DNA of 17,999 bases from Paracoccaceae bacterium (GCA_007120685.1 SKNG01000184.1:1-17999), one strand, 5' to 3'; numbered from the stretch's first letter, positions 1 to 7,872 are shown. Notes: generated by a model from the sequence alone, not told the origin. Program-made: numbers and translations.

Positions 1-109
1 CGATGCCGAATTGCCTGAACGCCTCGACAAACACGCCCATCGGCGCGAAGGAGCCGAAATCGATCATCGTGCCCGCCCAGTCGAAAATCGCGGCCTTGAA
101 CCGGCTCAT
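1..109 (-). CDS. phnX: Phosphonoacetaldehyde hydrolase, N-terminal part (gene runs off the window)
   Basis: Only the first 36 codons are present. They read MSRFKAAIFDWAGTMIDFGS and continue with FAPMGVFVEAFRQFGI. The DWAGT motif carries the HAD-superfamily nucleophilic Asp (residue 10). The combination of DWAGT, DFGSFAP and F-V-E-A-F is what I know from PhnX (phosphonatase), the HAD enzyme that splits phosphonoacetaldehyde into acetaldehyde and phosphate in 2-aminoethylphosphonate breakdown. The lysine that forms the Schiff base would lie outside the window, so activity cannot be judged. The start is the ATG read at 109-107, with an AGGAG ribosome binding site at 121-117, seven bases upstream. 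The gene is divergent from the RTX gene at 493. Other phosphonate genes, if present, would lie to the left. Confidence 0.8.
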   Translation of the reverse strand, partial: MSRFKAAIFDWAGTMIDFGSFAPMGVFVEAFRQFGI

Positions 110-406
110 GCCAGCGCCTCCTGTGCATTGTTTCCCAACAGCGGGGCTGACCGGCAGTCGCGCCGAGAGAATCGCCTTTCCACCCTTACCACGGTTACGC
201 GGGTTCGGATCGGACCTTGCGGGCGTGCTGCGGGCTGGCCCGGTGACGCTCGCCACCCGGGCTGCGGCCCTTGGCCGGTCTCGGCACGGGCTTTCGGCGG
301 GAGGGCACGAGGCTTGCCCGATCCTCGGTTGTCAGGCAATTGGACAGAGAGTTCGCTCTTCGCTTGCCCTGCCCGTCTGAAAGGGTGAACTGTGCAAGAC
401 AAGCCG

Positions 407-412
407 TTGACA
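407..412 (+). promoter_or_regulatory. TTGACA -35-like element ahead of the RTX gene
   Basis: A perfect TTGACA lies 86 bases before the ATG at 493. No good -10 hexamer sits 16-18 bases downstream (the best are TAAATT and TAAAGC, both too close), so the promoter class is uncertain. Support comes from the second RTX gene, which has TTGACG 89 bases before its ATG (8836-8841) with a similar TAA-G word shortly after. If this is a promoter, the transcript would include the hairpin at 440-474. Confidence 0.35.
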
Positions 413-439
413 TAAATTCCTAAAGCAAGGAAAAGGCGA

Positions 440-474
440 GAGCCTGCAAGACGGCTTCAGGTTCCGATTTTTTT
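440..474 (+). terminator. Terminator-like hairpin in the leader of the RTX gene (possible attenuator)
   Basis: GAGCCTG (440-446) pairs with CAGGTTC (458-464), with one G-T pair and an 11-base loop. It is followed by CGA and seven Ts (468-474), the form of an intrinsic terminator on the plus strand. The GGAGGG ribosome binding site (478-483) and the ATG (493) follow at once. No plus-strand gene lies upstream in the window for it to terminate, so a leader or attenuator role is inferred. Confidence 0.5.
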
Positions 475-492
475 CCCGGAGGGATTGAGCAG

Positions 493-1971
493 ATGGCAAC
501 ATTCACAACCAGAACGCCGTTCGACGAGGCGCGGCTGGAGGCCCAGTTCGGCATCGCCACGGTCTTCACGCAAGACGAGATCGTTATCGAAATTCCGTCC
601 GAACAGGGCATATCCACAGCCACCTATATCGGGTCTTTCGAGTTTGACATGGATCTGGGCGCCATAGTTTCCGGCACCATCACCGACCATTTCTTTCGTG
701 ATTTCGAGCGGGATTTCGACCTGTCCATCGAGGGCGGGAATGTGGACGCCCCGACCTGGTTCTCGCTGCTGGAGCAACAGAGGCCCAGCGCGGCGCTTGA
801 CCTTTGGTTCGTTGACGGCGGCACCTTCATCGGCTCGCCGGGCGACGACGTGCTGCGCGGCGGGCCGTCCGACGATGTCTTCACCCCGGGCGGCGGCGAT
901 GACCGCGTCGACGGCGCGGGCGGCGAGAACCGGGTGATCTTTTCCGGCCAGCGGTCGGATTTCACCGTGCGCGCGCTTGACGACGATCCCGGTGTCATCG
1001 TGGAAGACCTGCGTTCCGGGCCGGGCTCCGAGGGGGTGAACCAGCTTCGCAACATCCAGTTCATCGAATTCGCCGATGAGCTTGTCGATATCCGTGACCT
1101 GCTGGCCGTGGTGATCGACGGCGACACCCTGGGCGCGGTGGTGGAGCGCGACGCCGAACAGGGGGTGGCCACGGGAACGCTGACCATCACCGGGCCGGAC
1201 CCGGCCCAGCTTTCGTTCCGCGCGCCGGAAGCAGAGGCGCTGCGGGGCGACTTCGGGACCTTCGTCTTCGACACCGCCAACGGGGAATGGTCCTACATTC
1301 TGGACAATGCCGCCCCGGCCATCCGGGCGCTGGATCTGGGCCAGCAGGTCACCGACAGCCTGACCGTGACCAGCCTGGATGGCAGCGCCAGCGAGACGAT
1401 CACGATAACCGTCACGGGCTCCGGCATTCCGGGCACGCCGCTCTTTGCCGTCGGCGGCAGCGTGGTGGACCGGGCCGGCGAGGCGCTGCCCGATACCGTG
1501 CTGACCTTCACCCCGAAAGCCGGAGATGCCGTTGAAGTGAAAAGCGGCGAGGATGGCGGTTTCGGCTTCACCCTCCCGCCGGGGGCGGCCGGGCAGATCG
1601 AGGCCGAGCGCCCCGTCGGCCCGGACGATCCGTCGATCACCTCCGCCTCGGCGCTGGAGGCGCTGCGGCTGGCGGTGGGCCTGGCGCCCTCATGGGGGCA
1701 GGCCGAGGCGCAGGATTTCATCGCCGCCGATTTCGACGGCGACGGGCGGGTGACGGCTGAGGATGCGCTGGATATCCTGCGGGTGTCGGTCGGCCTGACG
1801 GCGGATAACGCGCCGCGCTGGGTGTTCATCGATTCCGAGGCCGATCTGTCAGAGATCAGCCGGGTGAACACGCAGCTAGAGACCGGGATTGCGCTGGATC
1901 CGGTCGGTGCGGCGACCTCCGATCTCGGCCTGACCGGCATTCTTGTCGGTTATGTGCAGGAATTTGCCTGA
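493..1971 (+). CDS. RTX/VCBS/dockerin-like secreted calcium-binding protein
   Basis: 492 residues, acidic and without cysteine, as is common for type I secretion substrates. Residues 1-110 are unrecognised. Residues 114-148 are short RTX-type repeats (GSPGDDVLRGG and following). Residues 146-204 form the S-G-x-R-x-D-[FY]-T-V...LRN-I-x-F-I-x-F module that often follows RTX repeats in Rhodobacterales. Residues 205-310 are a VCBS-type repeat ending DSLTVTSLDGSASETITITV. Residues 319-372 resemble a carboxypeptidase-regulatory-like beta-sandwich. Residues 383-437 are dockerin-like, with an EF-hand loop DFDGDGRVTAED at 413-424. The C-terminal 55 residues match the end of the gene at 8925. There is no Sec signal peptide. 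Export by a type I system with Ca-dependent folding outside the cell is inferred, and no transporter genes are in the window. The ATG has GGAGGG nine bases upstream. Confidence 0.8.
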   Translation: MATFTTRTPFDEARLEAQFGIATVFTQDEIVIEIPSEQGISTATYIGSFEFDMDLGAIVSGTITDHFFRDFERDFDLSIEGGNVDAPTWFSLLEQQRPSAALDLWFVDGGTFIGSPGDDVLRGGPSDDVFTPGGGDDRVDGAGGENRVIFSGQRSDFTVRALDDDPGVIVEDLRSGPGSEGVNQLRNIQFIEFADELVDIRDLLAVVIDGDTLGAVVERDAEQGVATGTLTITGPDPAQLSFRAPEAEALRGDFGTFVFDTANGEWSYILDNAAPAIRALDLGQQVTDSLTVTSLDGSASETITITVTGSGIPGTPLFAVGGSVVDRAGEALPDTVLTFTPKAGDAVEVKSGEDGGFGFTLPPGAAGQIEAERPVGPDDPSITSASALEALRLAVGLAPSWGQAEAQDFIAADFDGDGRVTAEDALDILRVSVGLTADNAPRWVFIDSEADLSEISRVNTQLETGIALDPVGAATSDLGLTGILVGYVQEFA

Positions 1972-1972
1972 C

Positions 1973-1988
1973 GCCGCCTTCGGGCGGC
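1973..1988 (+). terminator. GC hairpin with TTCG loop just after the RTX stop codon
   Basis: GCCGCC-TTCG-GGCGGC begins two bases after the TGA at 1969-1971. The stem is perfect over six base pairs with a very stable TTCG tetraloop. No T-tract follows, so it may act as a Rho-dependent end or as a 3' stabilising hairpin. Confidence 0.5.
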
Positions 1989-2125
1989 ACCCTGCGGCCG
2001 GATCATGCCAGCGCTGCCAGTGCCACCGCGCGCCCGCCTTTTGGTCAGAAAACATCGTCTCCGGTCAAAGGCAACGCGCTCTGGAGCGGGATGATAGCAG
2101 GTTGGATCGCGTTTGAACTTTTCCC

Positions 2126-2235
2126 GCCTGCGCCAGAGGCGCAGGCAGCCCGCGACCGCCCCGTCACGCCGAAGGCGTGCCTGCGGCAGGACGCGGGGGC
2201 TTCTCCCCCCGCCTGCGGCCGGGGACTGCCTGCGC
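2126..2235. repeat. Cluster of hairpins with four GCCTGCG copies
   Basis: The direct word GCCTGCG starts at 2126, 2179, 2211 and 2228. Within the same 110 bases lie a perfect 9-bp stem GCCTGCGCC-AGA-GGCGCAGGC (2126-2146), CACGCC-GAA-GGCGTG (2165-2179), CCTG-CGG-CAGG (2180-2190) and a 7-bp stem GCGGGGG/CCCCCGC (2193-2199 and 2206-2212). This resembles a REP-like or degenerate intergenic repeat. Copies elsewhere in the genome cannot be checked here. Confidence 0.45.
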
Positions 2236-2365
2236 ATGCGAGAGATGCCGCTTCAATCAGAAGTCATCATGCCCGAAGCCCGCGCCGCCGCCACCCGGCT
2301 GCTGCTGGAGGCCGTCTGACACGAGATCCGGTTGATTGGCTCGGGTCGCATGCGCAATGGTGAAG

Positions 2366-2415
2366 AACGGGCTTTGTGATACGCCCGTTTGCACGCGCCT
2401 TCGAAGGCGCATCAC
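2366..2415. repeat. Nested long inverted repeat (REP-like)
   Basis: A central 16-base perfect palindrome GCGCCTTCGAAGGCGC (2395-2410) is enclosed by GTGATACGCC (2376-2385) and GGCGCATCAC (2406-2415), which pair with one mismatch. A second, overlapping pairing is AACGGGC (2366-2372) with GCCCGTT (2383-2389). The alternatives are mutually exclusive folds. Confidence 0.5.
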
Positions 2416-2426
2416 CCCCCGCCTGA

Positions 2427-2789
2427 TCCTGCCGAAGCGATCAACCGGAGCCGGTATCAGCCCAGGCCAGCCCGTTGCCGCAGTTCGGCGCCGAAAGGGT
2501 GCAGACCGGCCCCGACAGCGCCGAGATCCGCTTTGCCGGGCTGGACAGGATCGCGCCGGTGCAGGTAACGCTGGATGCCAAGGGAACCCTGACCGAGGTC
2601 TGGGCATTGCGCTGGTCCGACGCCAACCCCGATAAGATCTACCGCCTGCAGCCCTTCGGCGGGCGGATGCTGGCGATGGTGCGCCGCGGGGGGTGCCTGA
2701 TCCCCGCGCGCGCGGAACCGGGCAATATGTGGGGCACGCGGGATCATGCGCCCTTCTTCCTAGCCAGCATCACCGCTGTTGAATGCTGA
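2427..2789 (+). pseudogene. C-terminal remnant of a DUF6544/DUF6920-like protein
   Basis: The frame is open from 2427 (after a TGA at 2424-2426) to the TGA at 2787-2789. Its conserved part reads PVQVTLDAKGTLTEVWALRW and then SDANPDKIYRLQPFGG, ending in APFFLASITAVEC. As I recall, this is how the last third of DUF6544 (DUF6920) proteins of unknown function reads; full members are roughly 250-330 residues. Here only about 105 residues from a TTG at 2475 could be made, and no N-terminal part is seen in any upstream frame. The 5' part therefore appears to have been lost or scrambled together with the dyad-rich stretch before it. The stop lies one base before the ATG at 2791, suggesting the intact gene once headed the operon that follows. 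A short functional protein cannot be excluded. Confidence 0.5.
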
Positions 2790-2790
2790 C

Positions 2791-3588
2791 ATGATCGCCC
2801 CCGCCACCGCGCCCCTGCTTCTGCGCCTCTCTGACGCTGCCGCCGTGATGGCCCTGGCCGCCGTCGCTGCCAACCTGCTGCTGCCCGCGCCCTTTGCCGC
2901 TGTCCCCGAACAGCTTCGCCCCGGCGCCTGGAGCCAGGACAGCATCTCGGCCCCCGCCGCCCTGGCGCTGCTGGCGGTCAATGCCCGGCTGCGCGCGGGT
3001 TGGGAAAAGGGCTGGCTGATCTGGGCGGGGCTGATCGGCTATCTGCTCTATGCCTACGCGCTCCTGAGCTTCGACCGGGTGATGAACCCCGCCTATCTGC
3101 TGTATCTGGCAGTGCTGGCCGCCAGCGTGCTGGCCGCCGTCCTGTTCGTCCGCGCCGCGCGCCCGCAGGCGCTGACCACCGCCAGCCGCCCGCCACCGCG
3201 CCGCATCGTTGCCGGGCTCTTCGGGCTGCTGGTGGTGCTGTTCACCGCACTCTGGCTGTCGCAACTGCTGCCCGCGATGGGCGCGCGCCAGCCGCTGCCG
3301 GGCCAGACGATCTTCGTGCTGGATCTGGCCTTTGCCCTGCCGCTGACCGGGCTGACAGCCTGGCTTTTGTGGCGCGGCCACCCGGTGGGCGACCTGCTGG
3401 CGATCCCGATGCTGATGAAGGTGGCGGTGCTGGGCGTGTCGGTGTTTCTGGGCACGCTTTACGGCTGGGCCTTCTTCGGCTGGCCGTTCCCGGGGGGCGA
3501 TCTGGCGCTCTATGCGCTGATGGGCTTTGGCCCGGCGGCGCTGATCTGGCCGGTCTGGCGGGGGCTCGATGTGCCAGGGGGTAGCTGA
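2791..3588 (+). CDS. Multi-pass integral membrane protein of unknown function
   Basis: 265 residues with about eight hydrophobic segments, roughly at residues 12-36, 50-62, 70-90, 95-120, 133-158, 168-190, 195-222 and 226-248. I recognise no catalytic or transport motif; the G-Y-L-L-Y-A-Y segment followed by N-P-A-Y-L-L-Y-L is typical of uncharacterised inner-membrane proteins. I chose the ATG at 2791. An in-frame TTG at 2779 overlaps the upstream remnant and has no better ribosome binding site. The spacing (one base after the upstream stop, three bases before the next ATG) indicates an operon with the hydrolase at 3592. Function is not known. Confidence 0.75.
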   Translation: MIAPATAPLLLRLSDAAAVMALAAVAANLLLPAPFAAVPEQLRPGAWSQDSISAPAALALLAVNARLRAGWEKGWLIWAGLIGYLLYAYALLSFDRVMNPAYLLYLAVLAASVLAAVLFVRAARPQALTTASRPPPRRIVAGLFGLLVVLFTALWLSQLLPAMGARQPLPGQTIFVLDLAFALPLTGLTAWLLWRGHPVGDLLAIPMLMKVAVLGVSVFLGTLYGWAFFGWPFPGGDLALYALMGFGPAALIWPVWRGLDVPGGS

Positions 3589-3591
3589 GCC

Positions 3592-4629
3592 ATGCGCCGT
3601 GCCGCGCTTCTTCTGTTGCTCGCCGTGGCGCTGGCGCTGGGATGGAAGGCGATGCCCGGCCGCACGCCCGCCATCACCGGCTCTGATCCGATTGCCGAAC
3701 TGGTGCCGGTGCAGATCGGCGGTGTCAGGCAATGGCTGCTGATCCGGGGCGAGGATCGCCGCGCGCCGGTGCTGTTGTGGCTGCATGGCGGGCCGGGCGC
3801 GGCGCAGATGCCGCTCGCGCATGCCACCACGCGGGCGCTGGAGCGCGATTTCGTCGTCGTCCACTGGGATCAGCGCGGCGCGGGCAAGTCCAACAGCCGC
3901 CGCTTTGACGCCGAGACCATGTCGCTGGAACAATTCCTGCAGGACGCGCATGCGGTCACCCGCCACCTGCAGGCACGGCTGGACGCAGACCGGATCATCG
4001 TGCTGGGCCATTCCTGGGGCACGATGCTGGGCGCGCGGCTGGTCGCCCGCTGGCCGCACGATTTCGCGGGCTACATCGGCGTCGGCCAGCAGGTCAACAC
4101 CGAACGGGGCATCGCCGTCACGCTGAACCGCCTGGCACCGCTGATCCGCGCCAGTGGCAGCCGCGCCGACCGGCGCTGGCTGGAGACCGCGACGCCCGAG
4201 GGGCTGCTGGACCACGGCGCCTATCAGGCCTTGATGCGCAAGCAATACGCCTATGGGGACGGCATGGACATTCCGGTCTGGCGGCTGGCGCTGCAACTGA
4301 TCCGGGCGCCGGAATACAACCTTGCCGACCTGCTGCGCTGGCTGCACGGGGCCAACCGGGGCAGCGGGCCGATGTGGCCGGATTACCAGACCCGGGATCT
4401 GCTGGCCGAGGTGCCGGTGATGCCGGTGCCGATGCTGCTGATTTCCGGCGCGCGGGATCTGAACACGCCGGTCGAACTGGCCGAGGACTGGTTTCAGGCG
4501 GTAGAGGCGCCCCGGGGCAAGCGTCATCTGGTGTTTCAACGATCCGGCCACGCCCCGTTCCTGTCCGCGCCAGAAAGCTTTACCCGGGCGTTGCGTGATT
4601 TCGCCGCCGGGCTGCCCGGGGCGCCGTGA
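3592..4629 (+). CDS. Exported alpha/beta hydrolase, proline iminopeptidase-like
   Basis: 345 residues. The N-terminus (MRR then a run of Leu, Ala and Val to about residue 18) is a signal peptide or membrane anchor. The HGGPG oxyanion-hole motif is at 65-69, W-D-Q-R-G-A-G-K-S at 92-100, and the nucleophile elbow GHSWG at 139-143 with Ser141. Asp289 (SGARDLNTP) and His320 (SGHAPF) complete the catalytic triad. HGGPG with WDQRGAG marks the prolyl aminopeptidase (S33) branch, but other hydrolases share it, so the substrate is unknown. An AGGGGG ribosome binding site at 3576-3581 precedes the ATG. It follows the membrane protein by three bases and ends one base from the convergent yciB gene. Confidence 0.85.
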   Translation: MRRAALLLLLAVALALGWKAMPGRTPAITGSDPIAELVPVQIGGVRQWLLIRGEDRRAPVLLWLHGGPGAAQMPLAHATTRALERDFVVVHWDQRGAGKSNSRRFDAETMSLEQFLQDAHAVTRHLQARLDADRIIVLGHSWGTMLGARLVARWPHDFAGYIGVGQQVNTERGIAVTLNRLAPLIRASGSRADRRWLETATPEGLLDHGAYQALMRKQYAYGDGMDIPVWRLALQLIRAPEYNLADLLRWLHGANRGSGPMWPDYQTRDLLAEVPVMPVPMLLISGARDLNTPVELAEDWFQAVEAPRGKRHLVFQRSGHAPFLSAPESFTRALRDFAAGLPGAP

Positions 4630-4630
4630 G

Positions 4631-5236
4631 TCACACTCGGCGGGCCTGCCGGATCGTCAGCGCCAGATAGCCGAAAAAGGCCGCGGGCATGACGAAAGTG
4701 TCATAGGCGACCCAGACATCGGTGGAGAAATTGCGCCAGACCACCTCGTTGGCGGCAGCGAGCACCAGCAACACGGCGGCAAAGCGGCGGGTGAGGTATG
4801 TCCAGCCCGCAGGTGACAATGCCACCATGCCGCCCATCACCCCTTCGGGCCACGCCCGTCCGCGCGCCAGCCCGACCCAGAGGATCGCCGAAAGCGTCAG
4901 GCACACGACGGTCGTGCGCATCTTGAAGAAGCGTTCGTCGTTGAAGCCCACGGTCAGCGCGCCCGAAAGCGTCATGATAATCAGTGTGAGGATCTGCATC
5001 GGGGTAATCCGCCCGGTCAGCCGCCACATGATCGCGCTGGTGGCCAGCACCACCGGCACGAAGCCGCCGACCAGCAGCACAAAGCCATCCCAGTCGCGCC
5101 CCCACAGGCTGTAGCTCTGCTCGCGCACCAGCAGATAGACGGCAACGAAGCCGATGATAGGGCCGAATTCCAGCGCCGCCTTCAGCCTTGGCCCGATCCC
5201 GGCGGCGTGCAGCGCGGCCTCGACCGGCTCGCTCAT
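4631..5236 (-). CDS. yciB: YciB/IspZ family inner-membrane septation protein
   Basis: 201 residues with about five membrane segments. Family landmarks seen are FGPIIGFVAVYLL (24-36), the segment LTLIIMTLSGALTVGFNDER followed by FFKM, and the C-terminal N-E-V-V-W-R-N-F-S-T-D-V-W-V. YciB (septation protein A) is a cytoplasmic-membrane protein linked in enterics and Shigella to cell-envelope synthesis and division; its exact role is unsettled. The start codon overlaps the stop of the upstream PEP-utilising enzyme as ATGA (5236-5233), so the two are probably translationally coupled. This pairing is unusual for yciB as I know it, and the gene could be a specialised paralogue rather than the housekeeping copy. 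Confidence 0.8.
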   Translation of the reverse strand: MSEPVEAALHAAGIGPRLKAALEFGPIIGFVAVYLLVREQSYSLWGRDWDGFVLLVGGFVPVVLATSAIMWRLTGRITPMQILTLIIMTLSGALTVGFNDERFFKMRTTVVCLTLSAILWVGLARGRAWPEGVMGGMVALSPAGWTYLTRRFAAVLLVLAAANEVVWRNFSTDVWVAYDTFVMPAAFFGYLALTIRQARRV

Positions 5237-7872
5237 GCGGCGGCGTCCTCGGCATCCAGCAGCGTAACCTGCCCGCTCTGCCCGTCCACCCGCACGCGCT
5301 GGCCGTCTTGCAGCCGCGTCGTGGCTTCGGCCACCCCCGCCACCGCCGGCAACCCGTATTCGCGCGCCACGATCGAGCCGTGCGAGACCGCGCCGCCGGT
5401 TTCCATCACCAGCGCGCCCGCCTGCAGGAAGAGCGGCGTCCAGCCCGGATCGGTGCCCCGGCAGACCAGCACCTCGCCGCGTTCCAGCCGCGCGCCGGCG
5501 GGGTGATCGATCACCCGCACCCGGCCCTCATATGTGCCGGCCGAGACCGGCAGCCCGGTCAGCACGCCCTCGCGCGCCTCGCGCTGCACGCCGAACAGCA
5601 CCTCGCCATCCGATGTCACCCAGCGCGGCACGGCGCGGCGGGTCATCTCGCGGTCGTATTCGGCCCGCGCCGCAGCAGCCTTTGCGCGCAGATTGCCGGC
5701 GCGGCCCCCTTCAAAGGCCAGCAGGTCGTCAAGGCGCAGGAACAGCACATCCTCGGCCGCATCCAGCGCGCCCTTGGCGACCAGTTCCGCGCCGGCATCC
5801 AGCCAGATGCGCCGCGCGATGGCGATCATCCGCGCGCCCTCGTATTTCGGCTGTTCGCGCAGCCCCGCCAGTTCCCGGTAACAGCGCATCTGCCAGGCAA
5901 AGACGCGCGCCCGCAGCCCGCCCTTCGCCGCGCGCACCCGCGCCACCAGATCGGTCATCGCCGCCTCTGCCTCGGCCCGCTGGCGGTTGAACTGCGCTTC
6001 CTGATCGGCGTCGTCGGGCGCCTCCATGTAGCTGCGGATCAGATCCAGCACATAGGCCGGGTCCTCGGACCAGCGGGCGATGCCCGGGTCGATCTCCCAC
6101 AGCGCGCGGTGGCCGAAGCGACGCAGGAAATCCTGCACGCCGGGATGGTCGGCGCGGGGCTCGGCCCCCTCGGCCTTGAACTGCCGCGCCAGCCGCCACA
6201 GCGCCAGTCCCATCTCGGTGGTGATGTTGTGGGGCAGGGCGCGCTGCACGGGGGTGAAAAGCGCCTCATCGCCCAGCCAGTCGCGCACCTTGCGCTTCAG
6301 CGCCCCTTCGGCCATCAGGCCGGGGTTCATCACCGCGACGGGGATGATCCAGATGATCGCCCCCCGCCGCCCCAGCACATCGCGGATGAAATCGACCCGC
6401 GCGCGCATGGTTCTCAGCGCCCTGCCATCGGCCTCGAACCGGCGGATTGCCGCATCGGTTTCCGCCAGAACCCTGAGCCGCGCGCTTTCGGGGTTCAGCG
6501 ACGCCATCAGCCCCCGCCAGCCCAGCCGCGCAAACAGCGGCCCCAGCCGCCACCAGAAGCCGATGCCGCCCTTGCGGCCGATGATCCGGTCCCCCTCGCG
6601 GTCGCAAAAGGCCAGCAATACCTGGCCGGTGATCGGATCCTTGTCCGAGGCCGCCTCGACCAGTTGCGGCCAGCGTCCCGGCTTGCGCAACAGTTCGGTG
6701 ATATCGGCGAACAGCCGACCGGCGGCCAGTTTCAGCCAGGGCAGGTCCCGTTCCGGCCGGCCGGTGGCGGCATGGGCGAACCCCCCCACGATGGCACGCC
6801 ACCAGTCGATACCGGCCGGGGTGAAAGGTTCCATCATCTGCTGGGCATGGACGTTGAAACAGAGGTAAAGTCGCAAGCCGTCCTCGGGCGCGGGCAGGGG
6901 TTCGGGCAGCGGGAAAAGCGAGGTGATGGGGCGCGACTGCACCAGATAGATGCGCCCGTCCTCGATGGCCCATTCCAGATCCTGCGGGCTGCCGAAATAC
7001 CGCTGCGCCTTTGCGCCCAGCCGCGCCAGTTCCGCCACCTCGGCGTCATTCAGGCTGACCGCGCGGCGCTTGTCCTCGGGCATCGGGCGGTTCACCGTGG
7101 CCTTGCCCTCGCGCAGGGTGATCACCTGCTTGTCGGACAGGTGGTGGTCCAGCACCCTGCCGGATGCATCCAGCACCCAGTTGTCGGGGCTGACATCGCC
7201 GCCCACCACCGCCTCGCCCAGGCCCCAGGAGGCCGACAGCAGCATCCGGTCGCGCCGGTGGTCCAGCGGGTTGGCGGTGAAGAGCACGCCCGCGCGTTCG
7301 GCATCCACCATCCTCTGCACCACCACGGCGATGGCGATATCGGTGGTGTCCAGCCCCACCCGCTTGCGGTAGCTGACCGCGCGCGGGTTCCATAGCGAGG
7401 CCCAGCAGCGGCGCACCGCATCGGCCACGTCCTCGGCGCCGTCGACATTCAGGAAACTGTCATGCTGGCCGGCGAAACTGGCGCCCGGCAGGTCCTCGGC
7501 CGTGGCCGAGGAGCGCACCACCACCAGCCCGCCCCCGGCCGCGGCATAGGCATCGGCGATGGCGCGTGACAGCGCCGGCGGTATCTCGGCGGCGATAAAC
7601 CGGTCCTTCAGCGCCTGCGCGGCCTCGACCAGCCGCACCGGATCATCCGCCGGCACATCCTGAACCAGCGCGCGCACCGGCTCTTCCAGCCGGTTATGGG
7701 CGACAAAGCGCCAATAGGCCTCGGTCAGCACGGCAAAGCCCTCGGGCACCGGCAGGCCGGCGCCGAGCATGGCGCCAAGGCTGGCGCCCTTGCCACCGGC
7801 AAGCGGCAGGTCGGCACCGGTCAGGCCGGAAAGCGGGCGGGTCGGGGCTGGGGTGTCGGGGCGCGTGTCCAT
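5233..7872 (-). CDS. PEP/pyruvate-binding domain enzyme, rifampin phosphotransferase-like
   Basis: 879 residues from the ATG at 7872, which has AGGAG at 7885-7881; a GTG at 7941 would add 23 unlikely residues. An N-terminal PPDK-type ATP-grasp domain spans about 1-317, with GGKGASLG, VRSSATAEDLPGASFAGQ (119-136), QDLEWA (297-302) and VQSRPIT (311-317). A long middle domain follows. The C-terminal swivelling phosphohistidine domain has TGGAVSHGSIVAREYGLPAV, with the phospho-accepting His at 831. The protein ends 48 residues later, so the C-terminal PEP-binding TIM barrel of true PEP synthase (PpsA) is absent. This order and length fit rifampin phosphotransferase (Rph) and its relatives, which move the ATP beta-phosphate to a hydroxyl acceptor. 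The acceptor here is unknown; Rph relatives occur widely in bacteria with no rifamycin link. It is co-oriented and overlapping with yciB and divergent from a TetR regulator. Confidence 0.8.
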   Translation of the reverse strand: MDTRPDTPAPTRPLSGLTGADLPLAGGKGASLGAMLGAGLPVPEGFAVLTEAYWRFVAHNRLEEPVRALVQDVPADDPVRLVEAAQALKDRFIAAEIPPALSRAIADAYAAAGGGLVVVRSSATAEDLPGASFAGQHDSFLNVDGAEDVADAVRRCWASLWNPRAVSYRKRVGLDTTDIAIAVVVQRMVDAERAGVLFTANPLDHRRDRMLLSASWGLGEAVVGGDVSPDNWVLDASGRVLDHHLSDKQVITLREGKATVNRPMPEDKRRAVSLNDAEVAELARLGAKAQRYFGSPQDLEWAIEDGRIYLVQSRPITSLFPLPEPLPAPEDGLRLYLCFNVHAQQMMEPFTPAGIDWWRAIVGGFAHAATGRPERDLPWLKLAAGRLFADITELLRKPGRWPQLVEAASDKDPITGQVLLAFCDREGDRIIGRKGGIGFWWRLGPLFARLGWRGLMASLNPESARLRVLAETDAAIRRFEADGRALRTMRARVDFIRDVLGRRGAIIWIIPVAVMNPGLMAEGALKRKVRDWLGDEALFTPVQRALPHNITTEMGLALWRLARQFKAEGAEPRADHPGVQDFLRRFGHRALWEIDPGIARWSEDPAYVLDLIRSYMEAPDDADQEAQFNRQRAEAEAAMTDLVARVRAAKGGLRARVFAWQMRCYRELAGLREQPKYEGARMIAIARRIWLDAGAELVAKGALDAAEDVLFLRLDDLLAFEGGRAGNLRAKAAAARAEYDREMTRRAVPRWVTSDGEVLFGVQREAREGVLTGLPVSAGTYEGRVRVIDHPAGARLERGEVLVCRGTDPGWTPLFLQAGALVMETGGAVSHGSIVAREYGLPAVAGVAEATTRLQDGQRVRVDGQSGQVTLLDAEDAAA

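Larger units (their letters stand above)
110..492. other. Divergent intergenic region between phnX and the RTX gene
   Basis: This 383-base stretch separates two divergent genes. The open frames in it are short, lack recognisable motifs and have no good start signals, so I see no gene here. From about 400 onward it becomes AT-richer and carries the putative promoter and hairpin leader of the gene at 493, described separately. I found no convincing promoter for phnX. Confidence 0.6.
1989..2426. other. Gene-free stretch rich in dyad symmetries
   Basis: The frames in this roughly 440-base stretch are short and of improbable composition (mostly Arg, Pro, Ala), with no recognisable motif on either strand. 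It contains a spaced GCCTTT (2036-2041) / AAAGGC (2067-2072) pair and two groups of strong dyads listed separately. It looks like intergenic debris plus structured repeats rather than a missed gene. Confidence 0.5.

Noticed and set aside
106..413. Short ORFs on both strands in the phnX/RTX gap
   Set aside because: Overlapping frames of random composition with no start signals; consistent with GC-rich noncoding DNA.
1950..2237. Minus-strand 95-codon ORF in the gap after the first RTX gene
   Set aside because: Arg-rich, no motif, runs through hairpin-forming sequence and into the end of the RTX gene; no ribosome binding site.
2770..4551. 593-codon open frame on the minus strand opposite the membrane protein and hydrolase
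   Set aside because: Same reason: Gln/His/Arg-rich composition, no motif, and it lies opposite two genes with recognisable features.
5188..7395. 735-codon open frame on the plus strand opposite the PEP-utilising enzyme
   Set aside because: It is the antisense shadow of a conserved enzyme with clear motifs; its product is His/Gln/Arg/Pro-rich with no domain, as expected from GC-rich antisense frames.
5233..7872. Annotation as PEP synthase (ppsA)
   Set aside because: The chain ends 48 residues after the phosphohistidine; the C-terminal PEP-binding barrel of PpsA is missing, so Rph-like is the better call.
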